Of a stretch of 64,000 nucleotides of DNA, positions 36,861-49,000 are shown piece after piece. The translations under genes were made by a program, and so were the position numbers. Source of the DNA: Aedes albopictus (taxonomy: Eukaryota > Arthropoda > Insecta > Diptera > Culicidae); the NCBI RefSeq assembly GCF_035046485.1, contig NC_085137.1:502778536-502842535 (forward strand), in the 5' to 3' direction. The notes below the pieces were generated by a model. It was not told the origin of the DNA. It was given only the letters and a program-made list of their open reading frames with translations, and made no database searches. The first letter of the stretch is position 1. Every line of letters starts with the position of its first letter.

Positions 36861-37509
36861 ACTCTATTACAAGTTTTATTTATTGTGTTATACGTACGTT
36901 TTTAACTTGTAAACTTTTACTCATGTTTAATTCACATTTATAGTGTTCTGAAGTGATAGGGCACTATGAGAAATCAGTGATATCATTTTGATGGCCTACA
37001 TTTAGGTAATTTCGGGTAACTAATAACTGGAAGACATATGTAGATCTTCCCTAACAGGGACATCAAAGTGTAGACGTCTCACATTAAAATCTGATTAAGT
37101 ATGCCCCCTTAGGATTAGAAATCTTAAACAAAACTCAAGCTATGAAAGCAACTAATGTTGCTAACAAAAGGCAACCTGCCAGAAAAAATACGATTGACTG
37201 ATGGGCCAACAACATTTATAAAACCTCGTCAACCCGTGTTCGGAAATTGTTATCCACTAGGTTAACAGGGCAAAATATATGTTCTTTGTTGTATTTGCCC
37301 AAGTGTGATATCCTATTTTATTACGCATTTGTAATGGTCCACTATAATGTAATACTTTAATGTGCATTTGTAGTGCTCCATTATTTTTTTCGTAATAATG
37401 GCGCTCAACGTCAGCACGGGTTTTGTGGCGTTCCATCTTATATGCGTAAAAACTCTCTCAAAAATACTCTAAGCAACTTTTTTGAAGCCTGATTCACGAA
37501 TACATTAAG

Positions 37510-38278
37510 CATGAGCATGAGCATGAGCATAGATGACCGCACAATTCGTAGTTGCTACTCCGTGATTGACCAGAACAATCGAAATTGCACAAGGAACCAA
37601 TGAATAGGGCTTAGGACTAGCTTACTATTCTCAATGTACACAGGTCGAGAGCTCTCAACTTTAATAGGTTCAATAACGGCGCCGGCCACGTCCTTACGGT
37701 CATCGAGGATGGGAGGGAATGTTAGTAAGACAAAAGTTGTTATAAAGACCGCGAATCGCTGCATCTCCACGTTTGTCTCAGGAAGGATTTTTTTGTTAGT
37801 AGGGTAAGGTACATTGTCAGTCCGGGAGTCACCTATGGTTGGTGATATGATTTGACAATGGTTCAATATACACAAACCGCCGTTAACAACCGACTACTTT
37901 TCTATCGCGCGTCTCTACTCCACTAGGGAGCAGAAACCTTTAGTCTATTCCACACAGAAATACACTGAACGCGACTCACTTGTCGGCGCTCGGATTTTTT
38001 TCGACCGGCGAGCCCGAACTAACACTTTTCACTCTTTTGTGTAAATGCAAAAAATGAAATAAAATATTTATTATCAACTAAAAGTGTATTGGGAACTAGC
38101 GCGACGGGAAGCAAAAAATTCGGAACCGACTCGATCCACGACCACGACGCGTCCACCGCACACTCACCGCCGTCGAAATGCTCACTTCGGAATACAAAAT
38201 AGAAAAGGAAAAAAAAAATCGAACCACCGAAGCAAACGCGCGCGAACTGGCACCCGGACGAAATTCTATAGCACACTC
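37510..38278 (-). mobile_element. Retroposed element with 22-bp target duplication (769 bp)
   Basis: Bounded by an exact 22-bp direct repeat at 37488..37509 and 38279..38300 (core GATTCACGAATACATTAAG). The left end is a GCATGA hexamer run (37510..37530), which is the 3' tail of a - strand element. Long duplication and simple-repeat tail indicate LINE-machinery retroposition. Two open frames (37555..37875, 38019..38288) match no family I know. Possibly an internally deleted LINE. Confidence 0.8.
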
Positions 38279-38300
38279 CCTGATTCACGAATACATTAAG

Positions 38301-39515
38301 AAACAGAAATTCAGTATTCCTTTAAAAATTTCTCAACAGCTTTCTAAAGAATTTTCCCCTTTGGGAATTCGTAAAACCCTGCTTTAGGAATTCTACAAGT
38401 TATTATTAAGGAAATTCCCAAGATTTTTGGAACAATTTCTGATCAAATTCATAAAAATCTTCAATAGAAACTGAATAAATTTCGATTTATCGGTCCTCAT
38501 GGCGTGAAATCTCGACTCGAACTAGGTTACTCGCCGTGTAAATCAAATGGAGAGTCACCTCATTCGAGTCGAGCTGCGTCACGTCACTCCACTCGTAGAA
38601 TGAGCACAATTAAGAACTGACTGTCTTGACAAACATCGTACGTTTTTTGACATGTAGTGCTGTTAAAAATGTCTCGCAATATGAAACTTTAAGTTTTACG
38701 GTCGATTTTTACAATTATTTTCTCGCACGAACACATCGGGACCTTATACAAATGCAAAAATGAAAGAATTCGCTTGTTGTCCAGAGCTTCAGCGTAGTGC
38801 TTACGGTGGTGACCAACCAAAAGTATTCCTTGATGTTAGGTATGATTTTAGCAGAAATTCTTTATACATAGAATTGATGTGGGATTTCCTTTGAAAATTC
38901 GTCAGTATATTACTACACTGATTTCTTGAAGATCTTTTCTTAATACTCACAGAGGCTATCCTTAAAATTTCAACGAGATTTTGTCATAAAATACTATCAC
39001 GACTTTTTCGGAATTTCTTTCAACAATTATTTCAGAAGTTTCTATGAGGGTTAGCATTAACATTAAGCAAGTTGCACACATTCGTAGGTGGTACAGTCCC
39101 AGACCGCTGTTATGAGAATTGCATCCTTCCCGTCCGTTACCAAGGCACAGAGATTGAGGACTTATCTCTGACTCTAAGACAAGACTGACGCAATCCTCCA
39201 ACGGCCGAGAGCTGTCCTGGCTAAGTCCTTGTGACAGCTGAGTGATGAGAAAGGAAGTTTAGCTGGACACCTAAGAAAGGTATGTAAAGACGCGATGAAC
39301 AGGAACAGACTCACCAAATTATCCCTTTCGGGACGGAGCACCAAAAAGTGCATCTCCATACAAATGGTTCTTCTTTGGTTCTCCAGAACTGTTAGATTTC
39401 CCAAAAAACAACAAATATGTTTCGTCATTTGAAAGAACTACTCTTTATTCTTCGATGTCTAACTTTGTTTACCACAGGCAACGTAAACAAAAGTTTGTTT
39501 ACACACATACAAGTA
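38301..39515. other. Stretch without recognised gene
   Basis: Begins with a short piece of degenerate array (to about 38480). 39030..39370 is less AT-rich and may be the 3' part of an old retroelement, but I cannot support that. No exon seen. Confidence 0.35.
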
Positions 39516-39887
39516 TACACGGAGAAACTGAAAAACTCAAAATTAGATACTTTTAAACTCAATTTTGAGTTCTTTTTCGTCTCCCTTTTCATGCGCTCTT
39601 TCTAATGTTGTCAGAGAGTGAAGAGAGAAACAGCCCAACTTTTGCAGTTCAGTGCGTCAAGCCAAAACTGAGTTTCTAGCACAGTACTCAAATTTGAGTG
39701 AATACAACCTAGTCAAAATTTCGGTTGGGTGAACAAAACCTAAAATTAGGTATTCCTTTCACATGGAAGCAAGCGGGAACAACCCAACAAAAACATCGAT
39801 TCCATCAACTCAAAAGTGGCTTGACGCACGCAACCCCGATGTTGAGTGGAAAGAACTCACTTTTGGGTAGTTTCGTCTCTCCGTGTA
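39516..39887. mobile_element. Foldback element with TACACGGAGA ends (372 bp)
   Basis: Ends TACACGGAGAAAC and GTCTCTCCGTGTA; direct AGTA on both sides (39512..39515, 39888..39891). ACTCAAATTTGAGT-type motifs are repeated inside in both orientations. Superfamily unclear. Confidence 0.65.
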
Positions 39888-40139
39888 AGTAATGGCTGAA
39901 TTATGGAAACAGTTTACCTCACTTAAAACAAAGTCTAAACAGATGAAAAAAATATGCAAACCTGTTACACCTCAACAGCCCAATTGTGCTGGTTCGTCAC
40001 GAAAGGGTTATACGAATTCCAGTACTCTCGATCCGATATTGTTAACTTTCATTTGCGTGTCCCGGACATCCAGCAGCAACATCACCAAAAACAACAGACG
40101 AATCACGCGAAAACAAAGACAATCGCGAATTATCCGGAT

Positions 40140-41603
40140 CTGGAAATCAACTAAAGCACTTCAGGAGTTTGTACGAGAGTTTTCCACAAACTCGTACGCG
40201 AATTTGGCCAAGAATTCCTCCCAAGATTTGTCCTGACATTTTTATGAATTTTTTTTATGAAAAAAAAAACTTTGAGATCATTTTTAGGAAGTTCTACAAA
40301 GGTTACTCGAGCTATTAATTTCGAGAGTTTCATCATTTTTTTTCAAAATGATTTTCCAAAAAATATTTCTAATGCCTCTTCCAGAATTGAAGTCTACGAT
40401 TTCCCCTGGAGCCTTTGGATAGGACATCTCCAAAAATTGAACTACGGTTGGTTCATGGAATTGCTCAAAGGATAGCTTCAGGAATTTATTCACTTTTTTA
40501 AATATTTTTTTTCCGAAATTTTTTGAAGGCTACCGCAGACATTCCCAATCGATTTATTTAATTGTAAACTGAAAATTTTCTTCCAGACATTCTTCCTAGG
40601 GGTTAGAAATCTCATAGTTCACCTAATATTTTTCCAAGGCTTCCTCTAAAAATATCCACGAGAATTCTTCCAAGGATTTCTCCAGGAATTTTCCCAGAGT
40701 ATTTCTTCAGAAAATTTTTCTAAAATTTACTTTATAATTTTTGACACCAATTTCACTAACAAATCCTCCATCAATCCATCAGAAACCGAACCATCAGTCC
40801 GAAGATTCCTCTAAAAATTTCTTCATTGGAAGTACATCCGAGCATTCCCCCTGAAATTCTTGCGAAAATTCATATCAAAGTTTCAACGAAGAGTTCTTGG
40901 ATTCCTTCTTTAGAATCTCTTCCGGGGATTTATTATATAAATTTCTCTGAAGTTCATCTAAAAATTACTCCGAAAATTCCATAAGAATGGCGTGGCTTCT
41001 TGCAGACATTTTTTCTAGAAATATTTTTAAGAGTACCCTTGGAAACTGTTTGGTGATTCCTTCAAAATCGTCTCAAGAAATTCCATCGTGATGAATTTCA
41101 AAGACCCTCACAAGAAACCCCTGAGAAGTTTCTCCGAGGATTTCTACACAAATTGTTACAAAGAGTTCTTCCAAAGGTCTTCCAAGGATTTCACGCGAAA
41201 TTTTTTCAGAGATTTTGTTAGAAATTCTTTCTGGGATTCCCCCAAAAATACCTTCAATTACTCCTCCGGAAATTCCCCCAATTCTTGTAGAAGCCGCTTC
41301 AACGATTTTTTCAGAAGATTTTTCCACCGAATTTAATAAAGAAATACCTTCAAGGGTTCATACAGAATTTTTGTGAGAATTCTCATGGAATTTCCAAGGG
41401 GGCGTCTTCAGAAAATTTTCGAATAGCACTCAGAAGATTGCTCTAAATTCTTTGATGTACTTTTTTTTTCAGGATTAGGTCACGCAAAAATTGACCATTT
41501 TAAACCCCTCCTCCTCCCTTGTCCATTTTAACACTTTTATATGGGACCTATATGGGATTATCACACTTCTCTGAATCCTCTCTCCAAGTTCCTCCACAAA
41601 ACT
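40140..41603. repeat. Segmental duplication, copy 2
   Basis: Partner of 33840..35363 with the same motif order and considerable divergence. Lacks the 106-bp element found in copy 1. Confidence 0.75.
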
Positions 41604-42770
41604 AGACGTAATGTATGAACATTCTCCCTTCAGAAATAACTCCAGTAATTCCGTTTTGTTAAGTAATCCAAGGTTTCTTTTAGGAATTCCTCCATCGGTT
41701 CCTTCAAAATTTCTTTCAGGGCATCTTTAAAATTTGTCTCCAGGAATTTCACAAGAAGTTCTTTCATGATTTTGTTTAGTGATTCTAGATATCACTTCAG
41801 AGTGATTCTAGTAGATATTACTTCAGAGGTTTCAGAGATTTCTTCATGAGCTCCTCATTCCTCTATATATGTTTTTCCCCAGAATTTCTTTCAAGGATAC
41901 CTTTTACTAAGATCCTTTAAGACAATCAGACATTTCTTCAGGAATAATTCCCAGAAACTTTTACATCCTTTGGAAATTTCTCATTAGATTTAACTAGGAA
42001 TACTTACAGAAGTTTAAGGGTTTCTCAACACATCTTTTCAGGAATTCCTTTTAAAATACGTTCACAAAGCCCCCCAGAAAACTCTTTCTGAAAATCTTCC
42101 ATTAATTTTGATAAGAGATTTCTCTTGATATTTTTTCTAAATAAATATTCGTTAACTAATCTTTATAGGCATTCCAATAAGAGTTTCTGGAGGGAGAGTT
42201 TCCAGAAATTTCTTAAGCAACTCCTTCTAGAATTCCTTCAGGAAATTTCCTGAAATTCTTTCACAAAATTTTATCTTCAGGACTTAGATAGACAATGCAT
42301 TTATTCTAAAATTGCTCCAAGGGTTCTTTCATAAATTCCTCCACGGATTCCATCTAAAGCTTTCTCAGGAATTCATTCAGAAACATCGCCAAATAACCCT
42401 TCAATAGTTTACGTATTTCTTCATGAATATCAACGAGGGATTACCTCAGTAATTATTTTATGGATTTTTTTAGCGATATCTTCGGAAATTTTTCCGAGTT
42501 TTCCAGAAATCCATTCGGAAAAAACGCATGGTTTCTTCAGAAATATCTCCTTGAATTCCTTCGTAGATTTCTCTAGGAATTCTTTCAGGTATACCTTTAC
42601 AGATTATTGCAGAAGTTCTTTATGAAATTACATAAGAAATATTGTAGTAATTCTTCAAGGGTTCTATTCAGGGGTTTTTGATTTTTTTTTCGAAGAGATT
42701 CCCGAAAAATTCTGAAGCAATTTTAGAAGTAATCGTGACAGTTCCTGAAGGAATCCCTGGGAAATACATG
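41604..42770. repeat. Degenerate GGAATTYCT-type array (C-rich orientation)
   Basis: Imperfect short units without a gene. Confidence 0.75.
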
Positions 42771-43023
42771 AGCCCTGAAGCATAATAGAAATTGTACTAA
42801 TAATATCAGTCTTGTTGCTTGTTACTTGTAATTTCCTTAATAATCCACAAGTTTAATATTACAAATAGACTTAACTTATATTATAAGTAGCAATTACAAG
42901 AGGGGAACATGCACGATATAAACAATCAACAATCAAATTTTAGATATTTAGTGAACTCTCGAAAGAAACTTTGACAGGTAAATGTACTAAAACTTGTATT
43001 TTCATAATCGTTAATGTTATGTA

Positions 43024-43090
43024 CAAGTGCTAATAATATTAGTTGAAAATCAAGTCTTTATGCAACTCAAATTATTAGCACTTGCAATAT
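43024..43090. repeat. Small foldback GTGCTAATAATATTAGTTG
   Basis: Arms GTGCTAATAATATTAGTTG and CAACTCAAATTATTAGCAC. Lies at the point where the surrounding array changes from C-rich (left) to G-rich (right). Confidence 0.5.
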
Positions 43091-43139
43091 TGGTACTAGT
43101 AGTTATTACTTGTAGTATTATTAGTCCGATTATGCTACT

Positions 43140-44660
43140 CGGCCCTGGAGGAACTCCTTGAGATGGCTTTGGAGGAATTCCTAGAAGAATTTTATGAGAT
43201 TTTTTTTGGAGAAATTTAAGGAAAAACCGTAGCGAATTTTTTAGGAAAAGGACATCCTTGAGGAACACTCATAAAAAATTAGGAATTTACACGTGACGTA
43301 AACAATCAACGTACGTAAACATTTCATCACTGAATGGCAAATTTGACTCAATTTTAAATCCATCATGTAAGTTCGAGTTGGTTGCACAAGATGTCAACAA
43401 ACCTATCTGACCAGATATGTAGAAACAGTTTTACATTTATCGTTTGTCTCACAACTCGGTGATACAGCCGAGAGGTAAGGTACGTGCTTCTAAATCAGCG
43501 GACCAGAGTTCGAATCCAGTTCATTATTTTACTTACATATGTTTTATCTCTCGCTTCGGCTCTAGCGATTGCTAGCTCGACTTTATTTGTGATAGAAGAC
43601 GTAAATTTGTGTCAAACGGGCCGCTCCTTTTATGTGCATCCAAGAGAACTTAAATTTACATGATTTTTTCTAAGAGTGAATATCTTAAGTGATCTTCGGA
43701 GAAATTTTTGAAGGAAAGTGTCTGCGTGAATTCATGCAGAAATTGCTGACAATGGTACTGGAAAAATTCTTTCATAGATCTCTTAGCGAATTTCAGAAGA
43801 GATTCCTGGAGGATGATCTGAAACAATTCCTGGAAAAACTCCTGAAGATGCTTCTTTAAAATTCTTGAAAGAATTTCGTGCAAAATGTGTGAAAGGTATG
43901 AGTGAATAAAAATCCCTTAAGCAATTTCCCTAGGAAAATAGGAGAATCTCTGACGCAATGTCTGGAAAACTAAAGAATGCTCTACAGCAATTCCAAGATT
44001 TTATTTATAAATTCCTGGATAAACACCCGTTTCCCGGGTTCCCGGAAAAAAAAACTTCTGAAAGAATACCTGATGAAAGGTTTCAATAAATCCCAAAAGA
44101 AGTTTATAAAGTAATCCCCGAAGGAATATCTGAATGTCTTCTAGGAAACCCCCTGGGGCCCTGGGGGAACATCTAGAAGAATTTCTTTAGTAATTTCTAA
44201 AGAAACACCTGAGGGAAACGCTGAAGAAATTTCTTAAGTGAACCCTAATATACAGAGAAATCCAAGAGGAAACATCTGGTAGAACTTCAACAAAAACTTC
44301 AGAAATGATTCCTAAAAAACCTGATTTCTGAAGAAATCGATGAACACTCGGAAAAATTTCTGAAAAAAAATCTAGCAAGAATCTTTTGAGGAATTAATGA
44401 AAAAAATCTTGGGAGGAATCTTTGATGAAACTTCTGAAGGAATCGCTAGAGGAACTTTTCTTCAAGCTGTTAAGACATTTCTGCAGAAGCTGAATTGTTT
44501 TTTTTTTTGAATATTTAGCTGGAAGAATATCTAAAAAAAACAACGCTTAGTGAAAATTCTTGAAAATTTTCTAGATGAATTTCTGGAAAAAAAAATTCTG
44601 AAAAAAATCTGAAAGAGATTTTTAAGGAATTTCTGGAGGCACCTTTGGAGGAATTCTTGC
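43140..44660. repeat. Degenerate GGAATTYCT-type array (G-rich orientation)
   Basis: Imperfect short units, interrupted by a tRNA-like sequence at about 43450. ORFs 43656..43883 and 44187..44378 are Leu/Phe-rich repeat translations. Confidence 0.7.
43447..43530 (+). mobile_element. tRNA-like SINE head
   Basis: ACAGCCGAGAGGTAAGG (A box) then GAGTTCGAATCC (perfect B box) 45 bases on. No acceptor stem, so not a working tRNA. 3' end not determined. Confidence 0.55.
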
Positions 44661-45790
44661 TGAAAAAACTGCTTTAAATTAAAACCGGTGGTGAAATCTG
44701 CTTTGATTTTTCTACGATATCCTCTTGGATTTTGCTCTATTTTCATAAAGTTAAATTTAATTGGAATGTAATAAAAAAGTTTAAGGAAATACGTCTTAGA
44801 ATCCCAGTATAACATTGCACCCAGGGGGACGACACAAGTTTTCACAACCCAAAAATTCGGAACATCCTATAATCCTATATCCTATCGGCATATCTATTGA
44901 AAAATAATAAAACTTTTGCGGGTTTATTTGTTTTTTTTTGGCTTTTTAGTGTACCCTTCAAGGGAGACAGGGCAGTTTTGAAACTAGGTAGGGTAGATTT
45001 GCGTTTCACATTCAGTGGCAGGTCATTCCAGAAGAAAATGCCAACTATCAGTATACTTTTCCCTGAGTCTAAAAGTTGAGGAAAAAATACAATACCATTT
45101 CATGAGTAGATAACTGTTACTGAAGAAGATTACAAGTGGTAGTCGAAATACGCCCATCTGTCAAAGGATAAGCAAAATAGGGCGGAATCAAAAGGCACAA
45201 AACTGACTATACTCATTCGAAGAGGGTATTCTTCTTAGAGGGTTCGAAAAGTCGGTACAAGACCATTCATGAAACTAGATGCATTAAGAACAGTATAAAC
45301 CCCAGTTGTGGGTGGTTGACCAGCTACACTAGTACAACTACCATTACAATCATCTATGACGGACACTTCCAAACAAAATAAAAGTTTGTTTTGATCTCTC
45401 TTCTTTCGATGGCGAGCGCATCTGCGCACAAGGCAGGCAGGGACCAATCGCTTGAGATGACGTGAGATGGCATGAGAAATCGCCACCTTCAGGGGAGTAG
45501 CACGAACTAATAATGAAATATCCGTTTTATAATATTTATTTTATTCAAATCATTGAGGATCGCATTATACTACTGCTGAATGCTTAACAAAAACGGGAAT
45601 GAAAATATTTACTGATTGAAATCGTGCTTCTATACCTTTTTCTTATCGAAAAATTCAAGAATAATCATGCATTTTTGGGATTTTATGCATGAAAGAAGTG
45701 CGGTAAATTTCGCAACACTGGCGGGAAATGTCATTAACTGCAATATTTTTTGTTTACGTTTCAGGACACAACAAACAGTTTAGTTGTGAT
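44661..45790. other. Region upstream of the ZAD gene
   Basis: No gene recognised. It contains one copy of a 97-base repeat at 45125..45222 shared with 60461..60557. Confidence 0.45.
45125..45222. repeat. Dispersed 97-base repeat, copy 1
   Basis: Shares AAGTGGTAGTCGAAATACGC and GGATAAGCAAAATAGGGCGG with 60461..60557 at near identity. Possibly the end of a retroelement. Confidence 0.7.
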
Positions 45791-45822
45791 TATAAGGTGA
45801 TAACGCACGGTCGTCCAGTTGA
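45791..45822 (+). promoter_or_regulatory. Candidate core promoter of the ZAD gene
   Basis: A TATAAG at 45791 is followed about 26 bases later by CCAGTT, which resembles the arthropod initiator TCAGTT. It lies about 100 bases upstream of the coding start. Both motifs are short and could be chance. Confidence 0.25.
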
Positions 45823-45904
45823 GCATTCCACGCTGTTTCAAAATACAAACGATTAATTAAACTGTTTGTTCAGTTCATTTCAGTGACACAGAGTAGGTAG
45901 GTAC

Positions 45905-46006
45905 ATGTTCTTGAGCAATGTCACTCATTCAGTATTCGTCCGCATGTCGGCTGTGCTTGGGAAGCAATACCACCTTCTACGAGATATTCAGCAACAGAGC
46001 CATTGA
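45905..46006 (+). promoter_or_regulatory. Overlapping upstream ORF at the ZAD gene start
   Basis: ATG at 45905, 13 bases before the chosen start and in a different frame, opens a 33-codon ORF that ends with TGA at 46006, inside exon 1. If the transcript starts upstream, this ORF would compete with the main start. The frame does not encode a ZAD. Regulation is inference. Confidence 0.4.
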
Positions 46007-46037
46007 GGAGAAGATTCGCAACGTCTTCAAGTTTACA
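45918..46037 (+). CDS. ZAD zinc-finger gene, coding exon 1 (first half of ZAD)
   Basis: Encodes exactly 40 codons, from the start Met to a Thr, ending phase 0 at a gtaagc donor. It carries the first ZAD zinc pair CRLCLG and the conserved following stretch YEIFSN. An earlier ATG at 45905 is in another frame and makes an overlapping upstream ORF. Confidence 0.88.
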
Positions 46038-49000
46038 GTAAGCTGATATTCGCAGAAATCTTTGAGATCAAATTGATGCAAATCTCTTCCTTCCAGGTGA
46101 AGAACAACTACCGACTGTCGCACCTGATTTGTTTGACCTGCCACGAAAGCTTGATCCGGTTTGATGAATTCGTGAATCGCGTCGGTTACAATCAGCAGTT
46201 TTTGGAACGCATTCAGTTCGATGGCCTCCATGCAACAGTTCCGCTGAATACGGTGGAAGCAGGCCATGGTACGGTTCACATTGCACTGAAACTACCGGAG
46301 GAACCACCGCAGCAGCCTGGCTCGGAGTGCGGTGAAATCGTCGAAGCAGGCGCTGCCCGTTCTTCGGATGTTCGGAAACCGAAAAAGAAGAAAACGCCCA
46401 AGAACAAGGGGGATGAATTGATCAGGTGAGTTGTTGAAATACTAACAGAGGGTTTCTTACAGCTTTGGTAGTTAAGCAGACCGCTGAGTAGGCGATGTGT
46501 TAAGAAAGATCATTATTAGTACATATAACTGTCGAGGAGAGAAACACCATCAATCTGGCCGGTGCAGGTGAAAAGAAAAAGCTCGTCTTAAACGGGAGCT
46601 GCCGTAGCGACAGATACGATCTGACGGGTCCAGCGGAAATTTACCAAAAAAAGGAGCTTGCCTTAGAAGGGAGCTAGGCTAGGAGCTAGGTGCTGAAGCG
46701 ATGGATTCGATCCATTGGGTCCAGGGAAAGAATGCTTACCTAAGGCTAGAATTCTAGAAAGAATGCTTACCTAACCGATGGGGCAACTTCGAACTGTCGG
46801 GTCCGGTAGTTGTAGAAAGCTCGCCTTTTGAAGGGAGCTGCTAAAGCGACAGATTACAGCATAATATCTTCAGTGAAATTATTCATAAGATGGTGGAAAA
46901 TTTATTTCTGGAATGGATCACTATTTAAGTGACCAAAACGATGCTGTAAAGATTACATATGACCGCGATTTCCGAGCGCAATTTCAATTGTGGATTAGAT
47001 TACTTTAACTGATATCTTGATCATGAATAAAAATGTGAAGATGGTGTCTTTGGTGATGTTGTTGCGATTCATCCATTGATTTCCACCAAGATTCGTCTCG
47101 AAATTCCACATGATAATATTCTAGAAATTCCTCCGAAGACTTGTGTCATATTTTTTTTCAGAAGAATAGGCATTTTTCTCGGGATTTCATCCGGGATTCC
47201 CCCTTGAATTTTCTGGTTCATCCCCGAAGACTGCTTCGGACATGCTTACAATTGATTAAGAAATACATACTTACAATGATATCTTCAGGAAGTTCTTCCG
47301 GTTTTTTTTATCGCTTCAAGCATTCCTTCAGGAATACCGACACGGATTCCTTAATAAAATCCTTGAAGGACTATGTCATGAAGTCTTTCAAGGAAGTCAT
47401 CCAATGAACCTTAACAAAGTTTTCCAAGGATTTTTGCAAGAGCTTCTCATGGAAAACATATTCGATGAATTTCTGAGATCATGCTTGGAGCCATTCCTGA
47501 ATGAATCTTTGGGCGATTTTCGAAAGGTATTTTGGTGGAATTCCCGATGGAATCCTTGTAGAAATTCGTGCTGGAATTTTTGGAGGAGTTGGAGGAGTTT
47601 CTAAAGGAATGCTTGGAGAATTTTCTAGATAAATTCTAAGCTGCATTCGGAAAGATTTCGGTTGATTTTGGAATGTATTGTACAAAAAAAAACTTCATTT
47701 AATTTAGCATTACATGTGAACAGAACCCAGGATCGTTTTAGTAAACAAACATGTTTTAGTTTCGGTAGATTCATCTAGGCTTTTTCACACGTTAGGCTAG
47801 GATGCTAGAAGTACTACGAGGAATTACGTGAAGGATTCTTGAAGAAAATATGAAAACAAAAGGATTTTTAGAAGAATTGAATGCTAGGAATGCTAGGATT
47901 ATTTCTCAAAGAAATCAATCTCAAATTCTTGGGTGCAAATCAAAAAAAAATGCTTAAAAGAATTCCTATGCAGATATATAGATTGCCTCGGTGAAAAATT
48001 CTGCAGGAGGCCTTGGGGGCATTTCTGTAGGACTTCCCGAGCAAATTTGTACAGGAATCCTTACAGGATGAATATGTTCATCTCTGTAGGTTTATCTGAG
48101 GGAAAACTTTCAGAAATTTTTGGAGGAATCAGTGTAACGGAGCTTGAAAAAAATCTTGAAGAAAAAGAATAAATTCTTACTGGAATTTCTCGAAGTGTTA
48201 TTGAACGAGTTATGACAGAGGACTTGAAAAAAAAACCGCCAAAAAATCTTCGGACTATTTCCTACAGCAATAATTGTGGAATTTCTGTAGAAACCCCTGC
48301 AGGTATAGCTAAAGAAATACTTGAACAGTTTCCTAAAAGGACTTTTAGAAAACCCGTTTGAGGCATTGCAATAAGAATGTTCGAAGAAATTTCTAGAAAC
48401 AATCTGGAAAGAATTCCTGAAAGACGTCTCTTGGGAATATCTGAAGGGATCATGCGAGGAAGGCCCAAAAGAATCATTTGTGAAAATCTTTAAGAAACTC
48501 TTCATGGAATTCTTGAGAATATTACTGAAGAATATCCTTCAAAGAAACTTTTGAAAAAAATCTTGGAGAAAATTTGTAGATAAGTCCTTCAAGTAGAAGT
48601 ATTCAAGTATTCTTAGATGAATCGTAAAAGATAAAAAAATAAAATTCCTCTCTTTGAAATTTTTTTTAGAAGTTTTGTGAAGGAAATCTGGACAAAATTG
48701 GTGGAATTTCAGTTTCATTGAAGGAAAATCTGTGAGAATACTTAATAGCATTCTTACATTTTCTTTTTAATTTTAATTTCAGAAGTATTCATTGGAGGAA
48801 TTTCTGAATCCTTGATAGGCTTATTTCAGAGGGATATCTAAAGCATTTCTAGCAAAAAACAATCAAAGCATTCTCTGGAGGAATTCCTTGGAGGACTTTT
48901 TGTGGGAAACTTCGAAAAAATATTGCATTAGTAATCATAGAAAAACATGAAGAAATCGTTGCATGACAGAATTCTCGAAGGACTTGTACAAAATTATTTT

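Noticed and set aside
46068..46307. - strand ORFs opposite ZAD exon 2
   Set aside because: Shadows of the real exon; the same applies to ORFs overlapping 52336..53723 in other frames.
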